From: Neomesorhizobium sp963726065
Lineage (GTDB): Bacteria; Pseudomonadota; Alphaproteobacteria; Rhizobiales; Rhizobiaceae
Assembly (NCBI GenBank): GCA_963726065.1
Contig: CAVSAU010000010.1
Coordinates: forward strand, 203,516-267,515
Length of the DNA stretch: 64,000 bases
Direction of reading: 5' to 3'
Shown: positions 57,848 to 64,000 of the stretch, piece after piece
Numbering within the stretch: the first letter of the stretch is position 1
How the letters are laid out: every line of letters begins with the position of its first letter
Program-made: the position numbers and the translations under genes
Notes under the pieces: generated by a model
What the model was told of the DNA's origin: nothing
Databases searched by the model: none
Seen by the model: the letters and a program-made list of their open reading frames with translations, nothing else

Positions 57848-57920
57848 GAGCCACGTGCGAGAAAGACGCTTGCGTGGATCTGTGCGGGGGGCGTTCAGTA
57901 ATGAGCGTCCCTACCGCGAA
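57848..57920 (+). ncRNA. group II intron domains V and VI
   Basis: Catalytic hairpin V and branch-point hairpin VI of the intron above. One pair in the lower stem of domain V (G opposite A in GAGCC/GGATC) departs from the usual G-U wobble, which could weaken splicing. Confidence 0.7.
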
Positions 57921-57945
57921 TCTCCGGGTCGTACACGTGGAGTGA

Positions 57946-57996
57946 TGGTAGCGGGAGAGGGACTTGAACCCCCGACCCCAGGATTATGATGCCTGG
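57946..57996 (-). tRNA. partial tRNA-Met(CAT), 3' half only (attachment-site remnant)
   Basis: On the minus strand: anticodon loop ATCATAA (anticodon CAT at 57986-57988), T arm GGTTCAAGTCC context, acceptor 3' strand and encoded CCA (57946-57948). Nothing resembling the D arm or 5' acceptor strand follows to the right, where integrase-linked DNA begins. This is the usual scar of tRNA-targeted integration: the displaced 3' end of the target gene. Confidence 0.85.
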
Positions 57997-58050
57997 CCCT
58001 CACGCTGTTTTCATTGCAGAAATCAACGTTTTGTCACGTCTATGTCGCGT

Positions 58051-59289
58051 CTAGCCCAAAAGAGCGCGCTCGGCTAGAGCCATTTCATCGGCATCGTCGC
58101 CGCGCGGGAACAAGTGCCCATAGACGTCCATTGTCATCACGATAGACGAATGCCCAAGCCGTTTCTGAACCACATTGCACGGCAGACCGAGACCGCCGTC
58201 TCGTGGCCGATTGATCGACCACGACGCATAGAAATGGCGAAGGGCATGCATGCCTCCGTATTTGGCCGCCATGACGATGTTACCTTCATCGTCCGTCTTG
58301 TCGGTCGCGACCACCACTCCAGCATCGATCTGCGTCGGCAGAAAACCGCGTTTGATGATGTTCGAGCGGCTTTCGATGTTGCCGCTTCCATTCGGGAACA
58401 CGTAGTGCAGTTCCTTGACAGAGTTGCCGTTGGCGTCGTGTCGTCCGGTCGATCGACGGGGGCAGGCCAGTTTCCATTCCTTTAGGGCACTGATGACGAT
58501 CGGCGGGACCGGGATTGCCCGCTCACCGGCATCTGATTTCGGAGGCCCGATCTCGCCGAAGTCGTCGGCGCGCTGGTGAACATTAATCTCGCCTCTTTCA
58601 AAGTCGACGTCGATCCACCGGAGCCCGCGCAACTCGGATGACCTCATGCCGGTAAAGACCGCGGCGATCAGGAGAGGGCGCCAGCGGCCTTTCGCCGTCG
58701 CGACGATGGCCTTAATCTCTTCCCCATTGGGTATGTCCACGCCAACTTTGAGTTTGCCCTTCTGGCGCTTATCTGCCTGACGCTCTTTGCCCTTACGGCG
58801 TGCGGCGCGAAGTTCCTTGACCGGATTGCGTGTAGCAAGGCCCCGCTCCTGGGCGTCTGATAACAGAGATCCGAGCGAGACGATTACCTTACGAATCATC
58901 ACTTGGGATCGGCCATCCTCGCGGAGTTTGTCGGCGAACTCCCGCACCGCAGGCACCGTGAGTTGCGAAAGCAGCGTCGTTCCGATGAACGGCTCAATAT
59001 GAAGTTTCAGGTGACGCTTGCGTTGATCGATCGATGAGCGTTCAAGCTCATCGTGTTCGCCGGTTGCAATCCAGAATGCGCCGGCCTTCTTCACGGTCAC
59101 ACTGGCACGGTCGGCGATGTGCGTGCCTTCCCTGATCTCGACAGAGGCCGTGGCGGCAAATACGTCAGCCAGCTTCTTCAACTTGAAGGTCTTCAGCCGA
59201 CGCGTGCCCTTGGCGTCGGTGTAAGTTACAACCCACGCTTCTTTCTCGACGCCCTTGCCATTGGCCCAAACGCGTTTTCTAACGGACAT
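58051..59289 (-). CDS. int: tyrosine-type site-specific recombinase (integrase)
   Basis: 412 aa from ATG 59289, overlapping the stop of the preceding gene (TGATG). The N-terminal arm-binding part has KEAWVVTYTDAKGTRRLKTFKLKKLADVFA. A core-binding SAM-like region (KRHLKLHIEPFIGTTLLSQLT) follows. Catalytic residues: Arg in FTGMRSSELRGLRWIDVDF, Lys in KSDAGERAIPVPP, His-x-x-Arg in HALRHFYASW, His in LGHSSIVMTMDVYGHLF with Tyr of VYGH. It sits 54 bases from the tRNA fragment, the expected int-att arrangement. Confidence 0.93.
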   Translation of the reverse strand: MSVRKRVWANGKGVEKEAWVVTYTDAKGTRRLKTFKLKKLADVFAATASVEIREGTHIADRASVTVKKAGAFWIATGEHDELERSSIDQRKRHLKLHIEPFIGTTLLSQLTVPAVREFADKLREDGRSQVMIRKVIVSLGSLLSDAQERGLATRNPVKELRAARRKGKERQADKRQKGKLKVGVDIPNGEEIKAIVATAKGRWRPLLIAAVFTGMRSSELRGLRWIDVDFERGEINVHQRADDFGEIGPPKSDAGERAIPVPPIVISALKEWKLACPRRSTGRHDANGNSVKELHYVFPNGSGNIESRSNIIKRGFLPTQIDAGVVVATDKTDDEGNIVMAAKYGGMHALRHFYASWSINRPRDGGLGLPCNVVQKRLGHSSIVMTMDVYGHLFPRGDDADEMALAERALLG

Positions 59290-59918
59290 CAGAGATCCTC
59301 CCGACCCTCGCTTTTGTTGCGAGCCCGCATTGCCGCAACGCGGCAGCGGTCCGAACAATACTTCGAATGTGATCGACGGCCGGTCAGCGGGCCGGTCAAA
59401 TAGGCTTTCGCGCAATGGTCGCACCGAGTGAGAACCGCGCCAACGTCGAAAGCAACAGCAGCCTCCATAATCATCAGCCCTGATAGATCGGTGGGCTGAA
59501 AAGCTAAGTGATGCTTACCGGCCGAAAATTCGAATGTCGGAACCAAGCTTACGCATTTCATGATGTTGTTTGCATGAAGCGCTTTTTCGGACGAGTTTGC
59601 GAGTGCGGCCAACTCGAAAATGTACTCGAGTTCCTCTTTTATGGCGGCCATTTCCCACAAATTGGAGTCCTGTTTCGTGGAGGGAAACGACGCGTTGCGG
59701 GGTAGCCCAAAACGTTCAACAAACCTCACAAAATCTTGGTCCTGCCTGCAATTAATCAAATTCAGCGAAATTGGGTTCTCAAGGTTGGAGATGTCGTAGG
59801 TAATACTGTCTGTGCGATCCGAGCGTGTTCTAAACGGCATTTGGTCCTCTGGGCCCCCATCCACGTAGACCTCCACGCCGTCACGCGGTCTCTGCCACTG
59901 AAGCCGGATCGGAATCAT
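59289..59918 (-). CDS. CGNR-like zinc-finger protein of the integrative element
   Basis: 209 aa. The C-terminus has a treble-clef-like Cys set: LTRCDHCAKAYLTGPLTGRRSHSKYCSDRCRVAAMRARN. The N-terminal part (LQWQRPRDGVEVYVDGG; ISLNLINCRQDQDFVRFVERFG) is not assigned. Such genes regularly sit next to integrases in rhizobial elements and may act as excision or regulatory factors. Coupled to int. Confidence 0.72.
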   Translation of the reverse strand: MIPIRLQWQRPRDGVEVYVDGGPEDQMPFRTRSDRTDSITYDISNLENPISLNLINCRQDQDFVRFVERFGLPRNASFPSTKQDSNLWEMAAIKEELEYIFELAALANSSEKALHANNIMKCVSLVPTFEFSAGKHHLAFQPTDLSGLMIMEAAVAFDVGAVLTRCDHCAKAYLTGPLTGRRSHSKYCSDRCRVAAMRARNKSEGREDL

Positions 59919-60036
59919 TTGCCATCCTGTTACGCACTTTTATGTAAGAACGGGATATGGGAAAAATACGGTTGGCTCAAGTGAATTCGAATGTTACGTA
60001 TTTTTTTGTAGGTAACGTACATCGAAAGGCTTGCCA

Positions 60037-60237
60037 ATGAACGGTCCCCCTAAACAGAAACTGAATTTGCTGTGGGGCGCGGAAGCAATCGCCCGCGAAC
60101 TCGGTGTGACCAATCGGCAAGCTTTCCACATGCTGGAGCAAGGGCATATCCCGGCCCGAAAGGTTGGTGGGCGCTGGTGCTCGGATCAGGACAAGTTGCA
60201 CGCACATTTCCGAGGCGATGCGGATGACGTGGCGTGA
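60037..60237 (+). CDS. small HTH DNA-binding protein (excisionase-like)
   Basis: 66 aa from ATG 60037 (a TTG six bases earlier is possible). LLWGAEAIARELGVTNRQAFHMLEQGHIPARKVGGRWCS is a MerR-like/excisionase winged helix. Divergent from the int block, it is the first gene of a small rightward operon and the best candidate for the recombination directionality factor. Confidence 0.75.
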   Translation: MNGPPKQKLNLLWGAEAIARELGVTNRQAFHMLEQGHIPARKVGGRWCSDQDKLHAHFRGDADDVA

Positions 60238-60422
60238 TGGCCCTCTCCCACGAAGAGCGCGCCCGCCGCGTTAACGCGGCGGCGCAGTGGCTAGTGGACA
60301 ACCTCATCAAGATAGATCCCTCGGCATTCGCCGACGTAACGGATCGCTTCAGGCTTGGCCCGACTGCAACGGCGGAGGCTTGCCGCCTTGCACTTGAACA
60401 CCGCGGGGAGGCCCCACAATGA
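60237..60422 (+). CDS. small hypothetical protein of the element
   Basis: 61 aa, start overlapping the previous stop (GTGATG). ALSHEERARRVNAAAQWLVDNLIKIDPSAFADV is a helical, charged protein without recognisable domain. Coupled translation on both sides supports it as a real gene. Confidence 0.6.
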   Translation: MALSHEERARRVNAAAQWLVDNLIKIDPSAFADVTDRFRLGPTATAEACRLALEHRGEAPQ

Positions 60423-60649
60423 CCGGCGATCCTTCTCTCCCTATCGGTGGCACGGCGGGGCTCGGCCACACACGCAGCGGAGCCGTCGATAACGCCGCCG
60501 CTTGGCTTGCCGTGTTGCCGGACGCTGAGCGTCCACGGCCGCTCGTGCCCGGACTCAAATCTCGATTTGGTTTGAGCAGCCTCGAGGCCATTGCAGCTAT
60601 CCGGGAGAGCCATCTCATAAAAGGGTTTGCTCATGGCGAGCAAATTTAA
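60419..60649 (+). CDS. small hypothetical protein of the element
   Basis: 76 aa; ATG overlaps the previous stop (ATGA). The N-terminus is Gly/Pro-rich. The C-terminal half (FGLSSLEAIAAIRESHLIKGF) is helical. Not recognised. It overlaps the next gene by 17 bases. Confidence 0.6.
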   Translation: MTGDPSLPIGGTAGLGHTRSGAVDNAAAWLAVLPDAERPRPLVPGLKSRFGLSSLEAIAAIRESHLIKGFAHGEQI

Positions 60650-61091
60650 GCGTAAAGGCAAAGGCAAGTTTATAATGATCGAGGCCTACGTGAAGCGTAG
60701 CGCCGGATGGAAGGCGCTGACGCCGATCGAAAGGTCAGCCTATATCGAAGTCAAATGGCGATATGATGGATTAAACAATGGCCGGATTGGGCTTGGCTGC
60801 CGTGAACTGGCCGACGAATTGAACATGGGCCGCGATACCGCCGTTAGGGCTTTGAACGGACTACAGGAGAAGGGTTTCATAGCTAAGGTCAAAGCCAGCG
60901 CCTTCAACGTGAAAAACCGGACGGCAACCGAGTGGCGACTGACTGAACACAAGTGCGATGTGACGGGCGAATTTGCCACTAAGGATTTCTTAAGGTGGCA
61001 GCCTCACGAAAAAACAACAGTCGCACCCATCGGACACACAGTCCGACCCAACGGACACAAAGCACCAGAAAGGGAGGAAAAACATGCCTGA
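60633..61091 (+). CDS. HTH replication-type/regulatory protein with repeat-encoded tail
   Basis: 152 aa from ATG 60633. The N-terminal KFIMIEAYVKRSAGWKALTPIERSAYIEVKWRY and GLGCRELADELNMGRDTAVRALNGLQEKGFIAKV form a winged helix found in small alphaproteobacterial elements and phages. The C-terminus (TVAPIGHTVRPNGHKAPE) is encoded by the first two copies of a DNA repeat that continues past the stop codon. It may bind those repeats; a replication-initiator role is possible but unproven. Confidence 0.7.
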   Translation: MASKFKRKGKGKFIMIEAYVKRSAGWKALTPIERSAYIEVKWRYDGLNNGRIGLGCRELADELNMGRDTAVRALNGLQEKGFIAKVKASAFNVKNRTATEWRLTEHKCDVTGEFATKDFLRWQPHEKTTVAPIGHTVRPNGHKAPEREEKHA

Positions 61092-61156
61092 TAGTCGCAC
61101 CCATCGGACTGTGAAGGCCGTTTTTGTCATTTCACAGTCGCACCCATCGGACACAT
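61017..61156. repeat. four iteron-like direct repeats around AGTCGCACCCATCGGAC
   Basis: Exact or near-exact copies at 61017-61039, 61038-61058 (diverged), 61091-61109 and 61134-61156. Three share the 17-base core exactly. Between the last two is an inverted repeat ACTGTGAA / TTCACAGT (61108-61115, 61131-61138). The series starts inside the upstream gene and ends just before the DUF6074 gene. Confidence 0.75.
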
Positions 61157-61183
61157 ATAGATATACCATGGGGGTAACGACCA

Positions 61184-61480
61184 ATGGAGCGTGACGACCT
61201 TCCTCTCTTTCAGTGGAAGCCACCCGTCAAGCTGATCCTTTTCCCGCTCGACAAACGCAAGGGTAAGGTGCGGCATACTGCGACGATGCTCGCGAACAAG
61301 CACGGCGAAGAAGCCGAGCTTTACTGGAAACAGGTCCTTGCCGGCATTCGAAAGCATTTCGATCGCGTGGGGATCTCAGGAGATCAAGGTGACGGGGAGC
61401 TTCGGAGTTTCCAGGACGCTGTCGAGGCTGAGCTTCATCGGATGACATATCAGCATCGTCCGCCGGGCGGCGCGGCCTAA
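61184..61480 (+). CDS. DUF6074-type protein
   Basis: 98 aa. DLPLFQWKPPVKLILFPLDKRKGKVRHTATMLANKHGEEAELYWKQV is the pattern of DUF6074, a small family confined to Hyphomicrobiales elements. The tail is helical. Function unknown. Supports the view that this is a rhizobial integrative element. Confidence 0.75.
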   Translation: MERDDLPLFQWKPPVKLILFPLDKRKGKVRHTATMLANKHGEEAELYWKQVLAGIRKHFDRVGISGDQGDGELRSFQDAVEAELHRMTYQHRPPGGAA

Positions 61481-61489
61481 AGCCGCGCC
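61469..61489 (+). terminator. GC hairpin at the end of the DUF6074 gene
   Basis: GGCGCGGC / GCCGCGCC with the stop codon TAA in the five-base loop. No T run, but it is the strongest stem here and ends the small operon. Confidence 0.55.
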
Positions 61490-61951
61490 CCCCGGTATGG
61501 GTCCTTCCCCCTCCGCCCCCCGTCCGCGGGGGCGGCGCAGCGCAGTCCTTGAGCGTTTTGGTCCGAACAAGTTGCCGATCTCAAAAAATGGAAAGGATTT
61601 CCTATTAATCGTCCTGGATCTCGCTGGATCTGGGGGAAAGGGAACCAAGATTCCAAAATGAGGTGGCCGCCCTTGCGCCGCTCGGCCTGGCGATCATCGG
61701 CGCTCCACCTGACGTCACTGCCATCCAGGCTGGCAGGGAGGCGCCGGCCAAACCCGTCGCCAAAAATAGTACAGTTATCGCATCGAGCAGTTGGAGCGGA
61801 ACGCCGGCTGCTGCGCAAGCATCTCAGCCAGTTTGAGCGCACGCTCGAGATGGCGGCACTCGATGTCCCGACGCAATATGTTTGATGATTGAATTCCCGC
61901 CATGGAGGTCCCAGCCGGCCGGATGGCCGGCGATGCTACCCCCCCTCCCTT
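61490..61951. other. no clear gene; possible coding remnants
   Basis: No intact gene. A stretch at 61800-61885 reads RRLLRKHLSQFERTLEMAALDVPTQYV in one frame. That looks like the end of a protein, but I cannot extend it upstream. Probably decayed DNA. Confidence 0.35.
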
Positions 61952-62427
61952 GCCGCGATCAGACCTGATAGAATTGACCGCCAATCCGGTTCCGGTGGCC
62001 GACCTTCCGCCCTCATAGGCTTGGTCCACGCTGCGGTTCAACGTGTCCGCAGCGGGGCTGCGGTCGAGGAAGCCTCGCCCATGCCGAAGCCGGCTGTACC
62101 GATTAAGAAGTCGGTCACGCCGGACTACATCGTCAGTCTCGAGGACGGAAAGAAGTTTAAATCGCTGAAGCGGCATCTGTGGACGCACTATGGCTTGACG
62201 CCTGACGAATATCGCGCGCAATGGGGACTGCCAGCGGACTGTCCGATGGCGCGCCGAACTACGCCTCCGCTCGCTCTGCGCTCGCCAAGACCATGGTGCT
62301 CGGCAGCAAGCGAAAGGAACCGAAAAGCCGGCGCCGGCGAAGCGTGGCCGCAGGAAAGTGGCAGCTCCTGCCGGTGAATACCGGGGGGCGGGATCCCGAG
62401 TTTCGTCAAACCCTGCTTTCCGAATGA
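61952..62427 (+). pseudogene. mucR: MucR/Ros-family regulator, decayed
   Basis: Segments in three frames: DLIELTA and NPVPVADLPP near 61955-62015, then LIGLVHAAVQRVRSG, KSVTPDYIVSLEDGKKFKSLKRHLWTHYGLTPDEYRAQWGLP. After a break near 62240 comes APNYASARSALAKTMVLGSKRK. The usual DIVSAYVSN part between ELTA and PVP is missing and two frameshifts are present. The zinc-finger cysteines of Ros are replaced (SLEDG), as in the zinc-less MucR variants of Mesorhizobium. MucR proteins are pleiotropic, H-NS-like regulators of exopolysaccharide and motility. Confidence 0.82.
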
Positions 62428-62687
62428 GCTGCCGGTCCTTGATCCAGGATCAACACCTGCCAACCTTTTCGCTCATCCAGGATTGCATAGACGACCAGCT
62501 GGTCTGTGTTGTTTTTCAGGTAAAAAATGGAGAAGCCATCGGCATTTCTGCAATGCCACCCAACTCCAAACGGCTTGGTTCGGCTTGAATAGCCCAGACC
62601 TTGAGCTGTCTCGAAGAGAGCTTCTATAACTTTTCGCCCATCCACACGCTGTGGGGCATCGAGCGCCGTCCGCGCAAGATCGCGCAC
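62406..62687 (-). CDS. small hypothetical protein
   Basis: 93 aa: VDGRKVIEALFETAQGLGYSSRTKPFGVGWHCRNADGFSIFYLKNNTDQLVVYAILDERKGWQVLIL. Globular-looking composition but not recognised. Its 3' end overlaps the mucR remnant. Could be part of a longer broken gene. Confidence 0.45.
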   Translation of the reverse strand: MRDLARTALDAPQRVDGRKVIEALFETAQGLGYSSRTKPFGVGWHCRNADGFSIFYLKNNTDQLVVYAILDERKGWQVLILDQGPAAHSESRV

Positions 62688-62943
62688 GGCGCTTTCAGCA
62701 AACAGAACCTGCGGTGCCTGCGAAACAACATGAGACTGCGCTGGGATGTGGAGACCCTCCAGCCTGGATATTGAATGCGCGCTTCGTCGGATGTGAAAGC
62801 TTCGCCAGTCGACGCCTCGTACAGGAAAGCATCCAGCGTCCAGGCGAACAAGCTACATCACTTCGTGGGACGGACCCACCTCACGATTGTATTCGCATCG
62901 GTTTCGTGGCGTCGTCGTGGCGTCTTGGTATGAGGAGGAAATC

Positions 62944-63636
62944 ATGACCAAACGTCTTCTTGCGGAATTTTTGGGTACATTCTGGCTTGTCTTTGGCGGC
63001 TGCGGCAGTGCGGTGCTGGCCGCCGCCTTCCCCGAACTGGGCATCGGCTTTTCCGGCGTCGCGCTTGCGTTCGGCCTGACGGTCCTCACCATGGCCTATG
63101 CGGTCGGCGGCATTTCCGGCGGCCACTTCAACCCGGCGGTGTCGGTCGGCCTCTTCACGGCTGGGCGTCTGCCGGCAGGCGATCTTATCCCTTATATCGT
63201 TGCGCAGGTCGTCGGCGCGATCGTCGCTTCGACGGTGCTCTATCTGATTGCCACCGGCAAGGCAGATTTCACCTCGATCGGCGGCTTCGCCACCAACGGC
63301 TATGGCGATGCCTCACCCGGCAAATATTCGCTGACCTCGGCGCTGCTCCATCGAGGTGGTTTTGACCTTCATGTTCCTGATGATCATCCTCGGCTCCACC
63401 AGCGGCCGCGTGCCCGCCGGTTTTGCGCCGATCGCCATCGGCCTTGCGCTGACCCTGATCCACCTCATCTCGATCCCGGTTGACCAACACCTCGGTTAAT
63501 CCGGCCCGCTCGACCGGTCCAGCGCTGTTTGTCGGCGGCGTCGCCCTGCAGCAGCTCTGGCTTTTCTGGGTGGCTCCGACCGTCGGCACGGCGATTGCCG
63601 GGGTCGCCCCACAAGTCGCTTTTCGGCGACGAATAA
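62944..63636 (+). pseudogene. aqpZ: aquaporin Z, with two frameshifts
   Basis: ATG 62944 has AGGAGGAAATC just upstream. KRLLAEFLGTFWLVFGGCGSAVLA and the first NPA motif in ISGGHFNPAVSVGLF are intact. The frame breaks near 63350 (then VLTFMFLMIILGSTSGRVPAGFAPIAIGLALTLIHL). It breaks again near 63480 before the second NPA, TNTSVNPARSTGPALFVGG. A third change near 63610 precedes the tail KSLFGDE and a TAA at 63634. It would form a water channel if repaired. No in-frame nonsense codons are needed to explain the disruption. Confidence 0.85.
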
Positions 63637-63937
63637 GCCGGCCTAGCTTATACAAAACGGCGCCCTAATTGCTTTCAGCAGGTTTGTTCATTCGGACCTT
63701 ACCGAGGATACTGGCGTTTTCTCTGGTTCGTCGGGCGAGGTCTCCGAGCGTCATCGTCGGCCGTGAAGAATTCGGAAGCGGTTGATATTTCATAGAAAAC
63801 GCGCGCGATGTTGGTTTCGAAGTTGCAAGAAACGAGCAAGTTGTGGGTGGTTTCCTTGCAATTCCAATTTGTGGTTTTCCTGCCCGGCGAAGCATAATTC
63901 ACTGCCCTTATCGTGGTTCAAATCGGAGAGCCAGGGG
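63637..63937. other. 301-bp region upstream of the IS5-family gene
   Basis: Open frames on the minus strand have no recognisable product. The IS5 left end should lie somewhere around 63880-63930, but its partner repeat is outside the window. Confidence 0.4.
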
Positions 63938-64000
63938 ATGGGCAAGCCACGCGAGCGGCGCGAGACGGGAGAACAGGATCTGTTCCGCGCCCGCCTTGAT
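63938..64000 (+). CDS. IS5-family transposase, first 21 codons (truncated by the window)
   Basis: MGKPRERRETGEQDLFRARLD is the typical start of rhizobial IS5-family transposases, which begin with an RRETGxQDLFRxRLD motif. The frame is open to the last base. Confidence 0.65.
   Translation, partial: MGKPRERRETGEQDLFRARLD

Larger units (their letters stand above)
56013..57920 (+). mobile_element. group II intron with maturase
   Basis: The 5' end GTGCGCC at 56013 fits the GUGYG consensus. About 355 bases of structured noncoding sequence precede the reverse-transcriptase frame. Domain V begins at about 57848 (GAGCCACG...CGTGGATC) directly after the maturase stop. Domain VI has the stem GGGGCGTTC/GAGCGTCCC and a bulged A at 57913, the branch point, with CCGC closing against GCGG. 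The 3' end is therefore 57920 or 57921. Target exon: ACCTATG of the IS481 terminal repeat. Confidence 0.8.
54730..57935 (+). mobile_element. IS481-family insertion sequence, interrupted by a group II intron in its right terminal repeat
   Basis: The left terminal repeat starts TGTCCTTCCCGAGACATAGG at 54730. Its reverse complement aligns without gaps to 55977-56012 (28 of 36 matches) and breaks off at ACCTATG. The missing outer ~15 bases resume after the intron at 57921 as TCTCCGGGTCGTACA. Without the intron the IS would be ~1.3 kb, a normal size for this family. Confidence 0.65.

Noticed and set aside
57946..57996. Functional tRNA-Met gene
   Set aside because: No D arm or 5' acceptor strand; only the 3' half is present.
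61017..61156. CRISPR array
   Set aside because: Repeat units are too short, overlap coding sequence, have unequal spacing and no cas genes are near.

Overview
The window reads as chromosome of an alphaproteobacterium of the order Hyphomicrobiales, most likely Mesorhizobium or a close relative. Support: high GC, a MucR/Ros-family protein, a DUF6074-type protein, a rhizobial-style IS481 element, CUT1/CUT2/Dpp-type ABC operons packed with ATGA overlaps, and a partial elongator tRNA-Met used as an attachment site. The species call is inference.

Layout. 1-1257 (-): start of a very long Asp/Ser/Gly-rich repetitive protein that runs off the left edge, divergent from a LuxR-type regulator (1832). 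2.6-12.98 kb: housekeeping and accessory genes (L-2-hydroxyglutarate oxidase, a class III nucleotide cyclase with TPRs, YHS and ankyrin exported proteins, a 2-dehydropantoate 2-reductase-like enzyme, an FAD dehydrogenase, DUF2188, an M19 dipeptidase). 13.2-17.0 kb: a tryptophan-tryptophylquinone (TTQ) amine dehydrogenase operon aauBEDA plus two c-type cytochromes; the small subunit is of the aralkylamine type rather than the methylamine type. 17.3 kb: an MFS carrier.

18.6-33.3 kb: a catabolic block with a CUT1 sugar ABC transporter, a Gfo/Idh oxidoreductase, an RpiR regulator, a GH20 beta-N-acetylhexosaminidase overlapping a glycosylasparaginase, then a Dpp-type ABC transporter and a GNAT protein, followed by a convergent ROK repressor. 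Together these suggest uptake and dismantling of GlcNAc-containing oligosaccharides or glycoasparagines. This block is full of single-base frameshifts while the encoded protein sequence stays well conserved, so it is either recent decay or poor sequence quality. 34.7-43.4 kb: an intact CUT2 operon (SDR, binding protein, ATPase, two permeases, LacI regulator, Gfo/Idh, PfkB kinase) for an unknown sugar or polyol.

43.4-54.3 kb: small genes, a DadA-like oxidase, DUF2161, then an aromatic amino-acid module (Lrp regulator divergent from indolepyruvate ferredoxin oxidoreductase and an aromatic aminotransferase), a proline-racemase-superfamily enzyme and a broken AsbF-like dehydratase.

54.7-64 kb: mobile DNA. 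An IS481 element carries a group II intron inside its right terminal inverted repeat. Ten bases later lies a 3'-half tRNA-Met, an att scar, followed by a tyrosine integrase and a small operon with iteron-like repeats, a decayed mucR, a broken aquaporin gene and the first codons of an IS5-family transposase at the right edge.
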